Source: Limnobaculum xujianqingii (lineage in GTDB: Bacteria > Pseudomonadota > Gammaproteobacteria > Enterobacterales > Enterobacteriaceae). Taken from it: a DNA stretch of 64,000 bases. Positions 39,491 to 49,403 of this stretch are shown here, piece after piece (position 1 is the first letter of the stretch; every line of letters starts with the position of its first letter). Under the pieces are notes generated by a model. The model saw nothing but the letters and a program-made list of their open reading frames with translations. It was not told where the DNA came from and did not search any database. The position numbers and the translations under genes were made by a program. The stretch is taken from the NCBI RefSeq assembly GCF_013394855.1, contig NZ_JABMLK010000002.1, forward strand, positions 186,001 to 250,000, in the 5' to 3' direction.

Positions 39491-40233
39491 ATGAGAGTAT
39501 ACGGCGGGAGTAATGTAGATATTAATGCCGAGCACATTTCAATTGAGTCTGATGGCTATGCATTACGTATGGGAAATTATGCATCTTATGATCCGGTTAA
39601 TACGGCGAAATTTGAAGCTGACACCCTTATTTTTAGAAGCCGGGGTGGAATTCATGTTGGAAACCATGCCTATGCGTTAGGCATTTATGATGGTATTCGA
39701 AATACCCTTGAGTTCACCGGTCATACGCTAATTGAATCAATCGCCCGGGGAGGCGAGGATGATACCTATCGGCTGAATAGTAATGGTCAGGCACTGAGTC
39801 TGGTGGGAACGGATATCACCTTTAACAGCGATCGTGGTGTGACGGTTTATAGCGAAAATCTTACCCCTCAAGGGCTTATTCCTGAAATAGTCGGAGATTT
39901 AGCGCCGTTAGAACCCGAGCCCTACTGGTTACGGGCTGTTTCTCTGATTAAAGATACTGAGTTAAAGGCGAATACGGATTTCTCAATAACCAGTAATGGT
40001 GGTTACTATAATGTGGCGTTATATGTGTCGGAGAGTCAGGCGCAATTTAATGGCAAAACCAGTCTTACGGTGAAGAATGGCATAGATACTGCGAGGGGTA
40101 TCTATCTGAATGGGGGAGTGTATGGTCGGCCGACTAAGGCAGAATTTAACGACGACTTGTCGATTTCATTAGCCGATACTCAGGCTGGTTATATTTCCGG
40201 AATAGAAGCGGTAGCTGGCGGCAAAGTAGATGT

Positions 40234-40240
40234 AAAAAAA
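40234..40240 (+). repeat. A7 homopolymer at the frameshift of autotransporter 2
   Basis: GT-AAAAAAA-GGCTG. Eight A gives one open frame with the downstream half. An alternative is loss of a C in GGCCTG, the sequence in the paralogue. Confidence 0.65.
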
Positions 40241-40944
40241 GGCTGTTTATCAATGATAATAGTGACATCTACTGGTCACTTTATGCCAGCGGCGTGGATG
40301 ACCAGGGTGTGGGGAGCCAAATTGACGTTAATACCACCGGAACGGGAACCGTACAGGTAACGGGTGATATTGGAGCCTATGATAATGGCGTGCTTCAGAT
40401 GACGTTAAATAATGAACGTTCATACCTGACAGCATCCAGCTATACCTGGGACAATAGCGGTACTGTTAATCTGGACATCTCCAATCAGGCGGTCTGGAAC
40501 ATGACAGGAAATTCCAGCGTAACCAGTCTTTCTTTAGCACAACAAGGTTGCGTTAATATTTTATCTCCGGACAATAACGGCTCGTTTAAAACCCTGACGG
40601 TTCAGGGCGATTATATCGGAGGCGGTTCCCTGACCATTAACACCGCGTTAGGCGGTGATGATTCTGAAACCGATAAAATGATGGTGGAGGGAAACACCTC
40701 TGGCGTTACCGATCTGTATGTTAACAACTACAACGGCAGTGGTGCTTATACTGTCAACGGTATTGAAGTGATTAACGTTGCCGGTGAGTCCGATGGTGTT
40801 TTTCAGTTAGCTGCAGGTCATCGGGTAGTTGCGGGTGCACATGAATATCATGTGGCTAAATTCGGTAAGAACTGGCATCTGACCAATACATTTTCACCAC
40901 AGCCACCCGATCCGACTCCAGAACCAACACCTGAGCCAACGCCG

Positions 40945-41016
40945 GAGCCAACACCAACGCCGGAGCCAACACCAACGCCGGAGCCAACACCAACGCCGGA
41001 GCCAACACCAACGCCA
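40945..41016 (+). repeat. 18-bp coding minisatellite in the autotransporter 2 linker
   Basis: Four units of GAGCCAACACCAACGCCG (last one with one change), encoding EPTPTP. Unit length is a multiple of three, so copy changes alter only linker length between passenger and barrel. The first autotransporter has a shorter PEPEP linker at the same place. Confidence 0.9.
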
Positions 41017-42066
41017 GAACCAACTCCGACACCAGAACCTGAAGAGGGTGACGAAAGTATCCGGGTTATCCGCCCTGAAACCGGTGCTTATATCGCTAAT
41101 CTGGCGGCGGCAAACAGTTTGTTCACTACGCGCCTGCACGATCGTTTAGGTGAAACTCAGTATACCGACTTCTTAACCGGTGAAAGCAAAGTAACCAGCC
41201 TGTGGTTGCGTCAGGAAGGCGGTCATAACCGCAGCAAAACTCAATCGAGCCAAAGCAAAACTCAAACCAATCGTTACGTGGTACAAATGGGTGGCGATAT
41301 TGCCCAGTGGAGCAGTGATGGACTGGACCGTCTGCATTTGGGGTTAATGGCCGGTTACGGTTATGCCAGCGGTAATACCGATGCCAAATACACCGCTTAT
41401 CGGGCGAAGAGCCGGGTGGATGGTTACGCGCTGGGACTATACGGTACCTGGTACGCTAATCAGGCCGACAAGTCCGGGCTGTATGTTGACAGCTGGGTGC
41501 AGTATGCCTGGTTTGATAACAGTGTGAAGGGTGATGGTCTGGCGGAAGAGAAGTATGATTCCAAAGGCTGGCTGGCCTCAGTAGAAACCGGCTACAGTTT
41601 TAAGCTGGGCGAAAATGAACGTACCAGCTACTGGTTACAGCCTAAAGCACAGCTGACCTGGATGGGGGTTCATGCCGATACGCATTATGAAACCAACGGC
41701 ACTAAAGTCACCGGTAACGGCGATAACCTGTCCACTCGCTTAGGTCTGCGGGCTTATGCTCAGGGTCATAATGCGGTAGATGATAATACCGGTCGGGTAT
41801 TCCAGCCGTTTGTCGAAGCCAACTGGTTATACAACAGCAAAAACTTTGGCGTTACCATGAACGATACCTCTGACTATCAGGCAGGTACTCGTAACATTGG
41901 TGAGCTAAAAGTGGGTGTTGAAGGCCATTTAAACAAAAACCTGAACCTGTGGGGCAACGTAGCTCAGCAGATTGGTGATAAAGGCTATAGCGATACTCAG
42001 GCGACCATTGGGGTTAAGTATAGTTTTTGATTTTCTTTAATGACTCCTGCGAATAGCAGGTAATCA

Positions 42067-42107
42067 GAAACCCCGCAGGTGTTAACTCCCTGCGGGGTTT
42101 CACTTTT
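42067..42107 (+). terminator. Terminator after autotransporter 2
   Basis: 13-bp perfect stem GAAACCCCGCAGG (42067-42079) / CCTGCGGGGTTTC (42089-42101) followed by ACTTTTTT. Confidence 0.94.
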
Positions 42108-42145
42108 TTAGCTACCCTTAATGTAATCATCATTAAGGAGCCGCT

Positions 42146-43102
42146 ATGAGTGAGAAAATCCCTGTTGGTATCAGCGCCTGTCTGTTAGGGGAAAATGTTC
42201 GTTTCGACGGCGGGCATAAGCGACTTACGTTTGCGGTAGAGGAACTGAGCCCCTGGGTTCAGTTTGAACCGGTCTGTCCGGAAATGGCTATTGGCTTGCC
42301 GGTACCGCGTCCGGCGCTGCGACTGGTTAAACAACAGGATGGACAGATTGCCTTGAATTACAGCGATAAGCGCCAAGGTGACTTAACCACCGCGATGGTT
42401 GAGTTTTCGCAAAAGCGTACGGCTCAATTCTCCCATTTATGCGGCTATATCGTTTGTGCCAAATCGCCAAGCTGCGGTATGGAGCGTGTGCGGGTTTATG
42501 AAGCGGACGGGAATAATAACCGTAAAGCAGGACGTGGTGTCTATACCGATATTCTGATGAAAACCATGCCGTGGTTGCCGGTAGAAGAAGATGGACGGTT
42601 ACAGGACCCACATATCAGAGAAAATTTTGTGGAACGCATTTATGCCCTGCATGAACTGAATCAGTTGTATCAGCAAGGACTGACGCGGGGTGCGCTAATG
42701 GCATATCACAGCCGTTACAAATTGCTGTTACTGGCCCACTCTCAACCGGATTATCGTCAACTGGGGCGTTTTGTGGCGGCAATGCATCAGTGGTCACAGC
42801 TGGAGGATTTTTTCGTAGAATATCGCCAGCGGCTGATGGATCTTCTTTCGCATCAGGCAACCCGCCGCAATCACACTAACGTTTTGATGCATGTTCAGGG
42901 TTATTTTCGTCCTCATCTTAATCCACGTCAGCGCCATGAGCTGACAACGCTGATTGAACGCTATCGTCAGGGAACTCAGCCGTTGCTTGCGCCGGTGACA
43001 TTACTCAAACATTATCTGTCGGAATTTCCGGATGCTTATCTGGCCGGACAGCGCTATTTCGATCCCTGGCCGGAAGCGCTACGCTTACGTTACGGGCATT
43101 AA
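42146..43102 (+). CDS. DUF523-DUF1722 fusion protein (YbgA family)
   Basis: 318 residues. N-terminal DUF523 (about 1-150: VGISACLLGENVRFDGGHKR, CPEMAIGLPVPRPALRL, CAKSPSCGMERV) joined to a DUF1722 domain (about 180-315, similar to E. coli YbgA). DUF523 carries conserved Cys and may bind metal; no enzymatic role is established. AAGGAG before ATG. The photolyase gene starts 12 bp later, as ybgA-phr do in E. coli, so it may serve light or DNA repair functions. Confidence 0.9.
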   Translation: MSEKIPVGISACLLGENVRFDGGHKRLTFAVEELSPWVQFEPVCPEMAIGLPVPRPALRLVKQQDGQIALNYSDKRQGDLTTAMVEFSQKRTAQFSHLCGYIVCAKSPSCGMERVRVYEADGNNNRKAGRGVYTDILMKTMPWLPVEEDGRLQDPHIRENFVERIYALHELNQLYQQGLTRGALMAYHSRYKLLLLAHSQPDYRQLGRFVAAMHQWSQLEDFFVEYRQRLMDLLSHQATRRNHTNVLMHVQGYFRPHLNPRQRHELTTLIERYRQGTQPLLAPVTLLKHYLSEFPDAYLAGQRYFDPWPEALRLRYGH

Positions 43103-43114
43103 TACTGGATAAAT

Positions 43115-44536
43115 ATGGCTTCTCATCTGATGTGGTTTCGCGCAGATTTGCGCGTGCATGATAATTTGGCTCTGGCTGCCGCTTGTAGTTCTGGCGATGT
43201 GGACGTATTGGCGTTGTTTATTGCCCCGGTTAAACAATGGCAACAACACGCCATGTCACCCCGTCAGGCGGCATTTATGCAGAGCCAGCTTAATGCCTTG
43301 CAGCAGGCACTGGCACAGAAGGGCATTCCCCTTATGGTTAAGCAGGTAGACGACTTTACTGCCAGCATAGATACGTTACGCGAAGTATGTGAAACCCATA
43401 AGGTGACGTCACTGTTTTATAACTACCAGTATGAGTTTAATGAGCGCCAGCGTGATGTTGCCGTTGAGCAAGCGTTGAGCCATATCACCTGTCAGGGGTT
43501 CGACGACAGCGTAATGCTGGCACCGGGTAGCGTGATGACCGGTAATCATGAGATGTATAAGGTTTTCACGCCGTTTAAAAATGCCTTTTTACGCCGACTG
43601 CGTGAAGATCTACCAGAATGCGTTAACCCACCAAAGGTAAGGCCGGAAGGCGCTTTGTCCGATAAGTTGGTACCCATTGAGCTGAATTATCCACAACAAT
43701 CATTTGATTCAGATTTGTTTGCTGCGGATGAGGAAAGTGCGTTGTCCCGGTTGCAGCATTTTTGTCAAAACCATGTGGCGAATTACGACACACAGCGGGA
43801 CTTTCCCGCTATTGATGGTACCAGCCGGCTTTCTGCCTGTCTGGCTCTGGGAGTATTGTCACCGCGCCAGTGTTTGCACGCTTTGCTGAAAGCTTGCCCT
43901 GATGCACTGGAAGGACAAGCCGGAGCGGTCTGGCTTAGTGAACTGATCTGGCGAGAGTTCTACCGGCATTTGATAACTTACCACCCAAACTTATGTAAAC
44001 ATCGCCCCTTTATTGACTGGACCGATAAGGTGCAGTGGAATCCCGATAGCGCCGCACTGCTGGCCTGGCAGCAGGGGAACACCGGTTTTCCTATTGTTGA
44101 TGCGGCGATGCGTCAACTAAATCAAACCGGCTGGATGCATAATCGCTTGCGGATGATCGTCGCCAGCTTTTTGGTGAAAGATCTGCTGATCGACTGGCGA
44201 GAAGGGGAACGCTATTTCATGTCACAACTTATCGATGGCGATCTGGCTGCGAATAACGGCGGCTGGCAGTGGGCGGCATCTACCGGTACCGATGCGGCAC
44301 CGTATTTTCGTATTTTTAATCCCACCACTCAGGGGGAAAGGTTTGATAAACAGGGGGCATTTATCCGTCAATGGTTGCCTGAATTGAATGATGTTCCAAC
44401 AGCAGCGATACATGCGCCATGGATATGGGCTGATAAGGCGCAGCAAACGATTGATTATCCGCGCCCGATAGTGGATCACAAACTGGCACGAAACCAAACT
44501 TTAGCGGCTTATGAAGCGGCAAGAAAGAGAAACTAA
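43115..44536 (+). CDS. phrB: Deoxyribodipyrimidine photolyase (CPD class I)
   Basis: 473 residues, the length of E. coli PhrB. N-terminal antenna-binding Rossmann domain (LMWFRADLRVHDNLALAAA), C-terminal FAD domain with TSRLSACLALGVLSP, WLSELIWREFYRHL, the Trp-rich region, DAAMRQLNQTGWMHNRLRMI and NNGGWQWAASTGTDAAPYFR. It repairs cyclobutane pyrimidine dimers using blue light. Second gene of an operon with the DUF523/DUF1722 gene. A short hairpin (GGGGAGGA/TCCTCCCT, 44568-44593) without T run follows. Confidence 0.97.
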   Translation: MASHLMWFRADLRVHDNLALAAACSSGDVDVLALFIAPVKQWQQHAMSPRQAAFMQSQLNALQQALAQKGIPLMVKQVDDFTASIDTLREVCETHKVTSLFYNYQYEFNERQRDVAVEQALSHITCQGFDDSVMLAPGSVMTGNHEMYKVFTPFKNAFLRRLREDLPECVNPPKVRPEGALSDKLVPIELNYPQQSFDSDLFAADEESALSRLQHFCQNHVANYDTQRDFPAIDGTSRLSACLALGVLSPRQCLHALLKACPDALEGQAGAVWLSELIWREFYRHLITYHPNLCKHRPFIDWTDKVQWNPDSAALLAWQQGNTGFPIVDAAMRQLNQTGWMHNRLRMIVASFLVKDLLIDWREGERYFMSQLIDGDLAANNGGWQWAASTGTDAAPYFRIFNPTTQGERFDKQGAFIRQWLPELNDVPTAAIHAPWIWADKAQQTIDYPRPIVDHKLARNQTLAAYEAARKRN

Positions 44537-45122
44537 CGGAATATTAGCGCAATACTGACGAAAATAAGGGGAGGAAGTCGATCAATCCTCCCTACCTCAA
44601 ATCGGGTATGCTTTCATTAATACAACATAGTTTACTTATATAAACGCTTTTCAGTTAATCATTAAACTAAAAATCGTTAATTTAAACACACGTATAATGT
44701 TGGGTTGATATTCGTTTTTTAATTGTTTATTTCAATAATTCCTAATCATTTTCAGTTATGCTTTATGCCATTAAATGAATTCTATTAAAATAGTTTTTTG
44801 GCTAACTATTTTAGCTTGTTATTAATCTGGTATTGTAAAGGTTATTAATTTTTAATGCGCATTAACTTTATAATAACAACCAGCTTAACTTATTGTTTTA
44901 ATTGATTAAATAAAATAAATTTTGATTTTAAAAGAGTTGTTGTTGAAAACATTATATTTTTATATAGAATGATTATTGATTATATAAATATTTCTGATTT
45001 TCTATTTACAACATGATTTTTTGTAATTGTATGTTTGATTAACAGTTGTTGATGGTCTTTTTTTGGTTTTTAGCAACACTTTAATTAAATGGATTTATAA
45101 CGTATTTGAAATGGATGTCACT
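44537..45122. other. AT-rich leader of autotransporter 3
   Basis: Hairpin GGGGAGGA...TCCTCCCT at 44568-44593 is a weak terminator for phrB. The rest is very AT-rich with no gene. Unlike autotransporters 1 and 2, no InsA-like gene precedes this one. Confidence 0.55.
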
Positions 45123-48100
45123 ATGTCTGTTTATAGCAAGTATTTTCTTCTTATCAGTGCAGTAGCCACCCCTTCAATTGGCTTTTCAGTTAATGCCGCC
45201 CCTCCTTATTACAATGAATCTGGCACTGCCAGTAGTGGCCTGTGGGACTGGGAAAATAAGGGTAACATTATTGGTGGCGGCGACGGAAATAGCGGTGAGT
45301 TAGTTCTGCAAGGTTCCGCCAGTTACAACAATATGTTTTCCGTTGGCTATAACGGCGGCAACGGTACACTGACAATTAAAGATAATGCTACACACACCGG
45401 TGAGATTACCCGTTTTTATGTAGGATTTGTTAGCAATACACAAACGCGAACCGAAGACACGGTTGGTGTTTTGAATCTGATCGGCTCTGGTATTGGACAT
45501 ATTGATACCTCGGTATTGAGGGTCGGTGATACCACGGTATATGACAGGAATACCGTGCGGGATAAAACAATTGCAGGGACACTCAATATTCTTGATGGTG
45601 CCAGTGTGAATGTTGGTCCGGTTTCAGGTACGCCAGGAAGTGTTTCTGGTGGAGTGATGTGGGTAGGAACCGGAAACTCAGTTAACACCGGCACCGTTAA
45701 CGTTAGTGGCGCAAACAGCAAGCTGTCTCTGATTAATAAAGTTTTTGAGGAGAGCCCTTATGTTGTCGATTATCTGGTCGATGGTGATGCCTATTTAGGT
45801 TATTTCGGCGATGCCAACATTAATATCACCGATGGTGGCTCACTGGTTACCGGCCGTATGATCGCTTCATTTGCAAAATACAACGACGTCATCAATAGTG
45901 GTGAAAAACTGTCTACGGTAAACATCAATGTTAGCGGCGCAGAGAGCAAATTAGCCATTCAAAGCGTATTAGCACTGGCTTCAAGCGCGGGTGGTGTTGT
46001 TTCCAGTATCGATTTCTCCTCCAACATTAAGGGAGTGGGAAGCGCCATTTTAACCGTTGAAGACAGTGCTGAAGCCTATTTCGAAGGCAAAGCCTATGCA
46101 GATGTATTTGGTTTTCCTGAGAAAACCTCGGGGTTATTCCTGGCCAGTGATGTAGGTTCTTCGGCAACGGTTAATCTTAACGCTGGTGGTACCATTTCTA
46201 TTTCCGACAGCAATTTAGCACCAGAGAAAAATGGCATAGTGGCCGGTGACGGTAATTATGCTTTCAATCTGAATGGCGGAACGCTGCGGGTTAATTCATG
46301 TGAATATTGCGATGATAAGCTGACCACCTCGGTGAATATGAATGTGCTTTCCGAATCGTTTCTGGAGGCCGATACCGCCGATAAACGCATGCTGTTAAAC
46401 GGCAATCTGGTGGGTGACGGTGGGCTGGTTAAGACCGGTGAAGGCGCGGTTATTTTCTCCGGTGATAATAATTACACCGGTGGAACTCGCGTAGAAGCAG
46501 GGGAACTTCGGGCAGATTCTGCCGGAGCATTCGTTGATAACACCACCTATATTGTTAACGGCGGTCTGTTAAATCTAAACCAGCATGACCTGATTATGTC
46601 GTCATTGTCTGGTGCTGGCGGTGTGGTTGATGTGACACCTGCAAATCTGACAATAAACCAAAACAATGATAGCTATTTTGCCGGTCAGTTTGCCGGTTCC
46701 GGCACCATTACCAAGTCAGGAACCGCTCAGTTAGCCCTCAGTGGCGACAGTAGCGGTTATAGCGGTTTGACCACCGTTTCCAGCGGTAATCTTGATTCAA
46801 CGAATGCACTGGGTTGTCAGATCGTGGTTGAGCAGGGTGCTCTGCTTTCTGCCACCGGTTATCTTGGTGATACCACGGTAGCATCTGGCGCAAGCCTGAT
46901 GGTAGGAAGCCTGTACCATGCCAATCAACCCGCTTTATCAACGCTGAATATTGATACTAACCTGAATAATCAGGGAAATGTCTATGTGGGGCGAGCCAAT
47001 AACAGCGCTCAGTCACTGGTAGGCAATAAACTGCTAGTGAATGGTAACTATCAGGGTGGTGGTGCGTTGCACTTTAATAGCATCATTGGTGATGATAGCT
47101 CTGTTACTGACCATATGACGGTGACGGGTGATACCGCAGGGGAAACCAAAGTTTATGTAACTAATGTTGGTGGTATGGGGGCTTATACCGAAAAAGGTAT
47201 TGAACTGATTAACGTTCAGGGCCAATCCAATGGTGACTTCCAACAGGGCGGGCGTATTACTGCCGGTGGTTATGAGTATTTCCTGAACCGAGGAAATACG
47301 GAAAAAGGGGCCGATGAGAAAAACTGGTATCTGACCAACTATCAGCCAAGCCCAAATCCGACGCCGGAAGAGCCGGATCCTGAGCCAACTATCAGACCAG
47401 AAGCCGGTGGTTATATTCATAACATCGCCGCTTCTAATATGCTGTTTGTACATCGTCTGCACGATCGTTTAGGGGAAACTTACTATACCGACGCACTAAC
47501 CGGTGAAGAAAAAGTTACCAGTATGTGGATGCGTAATGTAGGCGGTCATACTCGCTCAAGAGACAGCAGTGGTCAGCTCAAGACGCAAACCAATCGCTAT
47601 ATTTTACATCTCGGTGGCGATGTTGCTCAGTGGAGCAGCGATGGTCAGGACCGTTGGCATTTAGGGATTATGGGTGCTTATGCTAACAGCCACAGTAATA
47701 CCCGTTCAGCAGTCACTCGCTACGGTGCGGATAGCTCGGTGGATGGTTACAGCCTGGGTGGTTACGCCACCTGGCAGCAAAATAAAGGTGAGAACACCGG
47801 TGCCTATGTTGATACCTGGGCCTTATACAGCTGGTTTGATAATGAAGTGAAAGGGCATCAACTGGCGACGGAATCCTATAAGTCTAAAGGGGTTACCGCT
47901 TCCATCGAAACCGGCTATACCTTTAAAACCGGCGAATACAAAGACAGCAAAGACGAAACCAATGAATGGTTTGTACAGCCTCAGGCACAAATCGTCTGGA
48001 TGGGCGTTAAAGCCGATTCATTCAAAGAAGCCGACGGCACCCGAATTAACAGCGATGGCGATGGTAATATCCAGACGCGCTTAGGGGTTCGTACTTTTGT

Positions 48101-48389
48101 TAAAGGACATCATCAGTCTGATGAAGGAAAAGGACGGGAGTTTGAACCATTTATTGAAGCTAACTGGATACACAACACCAAAAAATTCAGTACCGAGATG
48201 GGCAATGAACGCATCAAACAGGCCGGTACCGATAATATCGGCGAACTTAAACTGGGTGTGGAAGGCCAGATAAATCCTAACTTTAACCTGTGGGGTAATG
48301 TTGGTGTGCAGGTTGGTGACAGTGGGTATAGTGATGCAGCCTTTACCTTAGGGTTTAAGTATAACTTCGGGCAGGCTTCGAAGAGATAA
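45123..48389 (+). CDS. Autotransporter adhesin 3 (intact)
   Basis: 1088 residues from the chosen ATG. Signal peptide (YFLLISAVATPSIGFSVNA), a beta-helical passenger with many NVSGA-type rungs and a passenger-associated transport repeat (LVKTGEGAVIFSGDNNYTGG), a short Pro/Glu linker (PTPEEPDPEPTIRPEAGG), and an autotransporter barrel (about the last 300 residues; MWMRNVGGHTRS ... AFTLGFKYNF, then a short tail GQASKR). The barrel resembles those of autotransporters 1 and 2 but is clearly diverged, and the passenger is unrelated in detail. The frame is open from 45063, but the signal peptide favours 45123, with GGATG upstream. Surface-exposed adhesin role by family; ligand unknown. Confidence 0.92.
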   Translation: MSVYSKYFLLISAVATPSIGFSVNAAPPYYNESGTASSGLWDWENKGNIIGGGDGNSGELVLQGSASYNNMFSVGYNGGNGTLTIKDNATHTGEITRFYVGFVSNTQTRTEDTVGVLNLIGSGIGHIDTSVLRVGDTTVYDRNTVRDKTIAGTLNILDGASVNVGPVSGTPGSVSGGVMWVGTGNSVNTGTVNVSGANSKLSLINKVFEESPYVVDYLVDGDAYLGYFGDANINITDGGSLVTGRMIASFAKYNDVINSGEKLSTVNINVSGAESKLAIQSVLALASSAGGVVSSIDFSSNIKGVGSAILTVEDSAEAYFEGKAYADVFGFPEKTSGLFLASDVGSSATVNLNAGGTISISDSNLAPEKNGIVAGDGNYAFNLNGGTLRVNSCEYCDDKLTTSVNMNVLSESFLEADTADKRMLLNGNLVGDGGLVKTGEGAVIFSGDNNYTGGTRVEAGELRADSAGAFVDNTTYIVNGGLLNLNQHDLIMSSLSGAGGVVDVTPANLTINQNNDSYFAGQFAGSGTITKSGTAQLALSGDSSGYSGLTTVSSGNLDSTNALGCQIVVEQGALLSATGYLGDTTVASGASLMVGSLYHANQPALSTLNIDTNLNNQGNVYVGRANNSAQSLVGNKLLVNGNYQGGGALHFNSIIGDDSSVTDHMTVTGDTAGETKVYVTNVGGMGAYTEKGIELINVQGQSNGDFQQGGRITAGGYEYFLNRGNTEKGADEKNWYLTNYQPSPNPTPEEPDPEPTIRPEAGGYIHNIAASNMLFVHRLHDRLGETYYTDALTGEEKVTSMWMRNVGGHTRSRDSSGQLKTQTNRYILHLGGDVAQWSSDGQDRWHLGIMGAYANSHSNTRSAVTRYGADSSVDGYSLGGYATWQQNKGENTGAYVDTWALYSWFDNEVKGHQLATESYKSKGVTASIETGYTFKTGEYKDSKDETNEWFVQPQAQIVWMGVKADSFKEADGTRINSDGDGNIQTRLGVRTFVKGHHQSDEGKGREFEPFIEANWIHNTKKFSTEMGNERIKQAGTDNIGELKLGVEGQINPNFNLWGNVGVQVGDSGYSDAAFTLGFKYNFGQASKR

Positions 48390-48417
48390 CCCTGCTGTAT
48401 TTGTGAAGTAATACCGA

Positions 48418-48447
48418 TGCCCTGGCAATATGCCGGGGCATTTTTTT
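48418..48447 (+). terminator. Terminator after autotransporter 3
   Basis: TGCCCTGGC / GCCGGGGCA stem (one G-T pair) and a seven-T run, 28 bp after the stop. Confidence 0.92.
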
Positions 48448-48635
48448 GCTGCCGGAATGAGAGCCAGATCAAAAACTGTTATTGCCTGACAGGACATTTT
48501 ATCAACGCTACCTTTATAGTGAAATTTATCGTGGAGCGTTGTAAATGGGATCGTTAGCGCAAATCGGGAAATAAAATAGTGGTATTTCAATAAACCTACC
48601 CAATGCCATCATGTTATTAAGCCGAGCTTTTAAAT

Positions 48636-49328
48636 ATGAATGAGATAAATTCACCAATCTTGCCGACTCCTCAGCAAATGACGGCTGAGCAGACAGACGA
48701 TAATCCGCTTTCTGCTTCAGCGGCCGATAGTAATAGCCCTACAGCTGATAGCCTGGCAGCGCTTATGGTGCCGGTAGGCATCTCGAACCGGCATGTTCAC
48801 TTGTCCCGTGAAGATATGGATACACTGTTTGGTTCTGGTTCATCATTAACTCGCCTGAAAGCGGTTAAACAACCGGGGCAGTTTGCCGCCGAAGAGACAG
48901 TGACCCTGAAAGGGCCGAAAAAAGAGATTAACCATGTGCGCATTCTTGGCCCGCTGCGCAGTGAAACCCAGATTGAAATTTCGGTGGCTGACAGCTTTGT
49001 TCTGGGTGTGGATGCGCCGATTAAAATGTCCGGCGATCTTGCTGACTCCTGCCCGATTGAGATTATTGGTCCTGAGGGCCGCGTGAGTAAACCAGGCGGT
49101 GTGATTGTGGCATGGCGGCATATCCATATTCCCAGTGATATGGCAGCGAAGTACGGACTCACTGATGGTCAGGAAGTTAGCGTGCAAATAGAAGGAGATC
49201 GAGCCGGTATTATGCAGCGCGTTATGGTGCGGGCGACTGAGACTTCAGCACTCGAAATACACGTTGATGTGGAAGAAGCGAATGCCTACGGATTAAAAAA
49301 TGATAGTCTGGTTAAAGTTGTTAAATAG
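48636..49328 (+). CDS. pduL: Phosphate propanoyltransferase, PduL family
   Basis: 230 residues. PduL signature: VPVGISNRHVHLS (zinc His pair), LKGPKKEINHVRILGPLR, GGVIVAWRHIHIP, ending in the second barrel. It transfers acyl groups between CoA and phosphate (propanoyl-/acetyl-phosphate). An N-terminal extension of about 40 residues, polar then hydrophobic (ADSLAALMVPVGI), recalls encapsulation peptides that direct PduL into bacterial microcompartments, but no shell or other compartment genes are nearby. The gene stands alone. ATG at 48636 has a weak ribosome site. Confidence 0.87.
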   Translation: MNEINSPILPTPQQMTAEQTDDNPLSASAADSNSPTADSLAALMVPVGISNRHVHLSREDMDTLFGSGSSLTRLKAVKQPGQFAAEETVTLKGPKKEINHVRILGPLRSETQIEISVADSFVLGVDAPIKMSGDLADSCPIEIIGPEGRVSKPGGVIVAWRHIHIPSDMAAKYGLTDGQEVSVQIEGDRAGIMQRVMVRATETSALEIHVDVEEANAYGLKNDSLVKVVK

Positions 49329-49403
49329 GGCATTGAGTATGGTTAGCACTTACTCACCTGAAGCGTTCAGGTCTCGCAATCAATAAAGGAATATTAGAAA
49401 GTA

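Larger units (their letters stand above)
38564..42030 (+). pseudogene. Autotransporter adhesin 2, split by a frameshift at an A7 tract
   Basis: First half (38564-40360) has an intact signal peptide (MKKPWKKVMPVVLGSSLFAT ... ADA) and passenger; second half (to 42030) has the rest of the passenger, a Pro/Thr/Glu linker and the barrel ending VGVKYSF. Comparison with autotransporter 1 puts the shift at VDVKK|GL near the seven-A tract 40234-40240; eight A would restore VKKRLFINDNSDIYW. Full protein would be about 1155 residues. The passenger has extra copies of a repeat of about 35 residues (39080-39490). The barrel DNA is nearly identical to that of autotransporter 1. As sequenced the passenger would be made without its barrel. 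The start could also be 38546. Confidence 0.85.
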
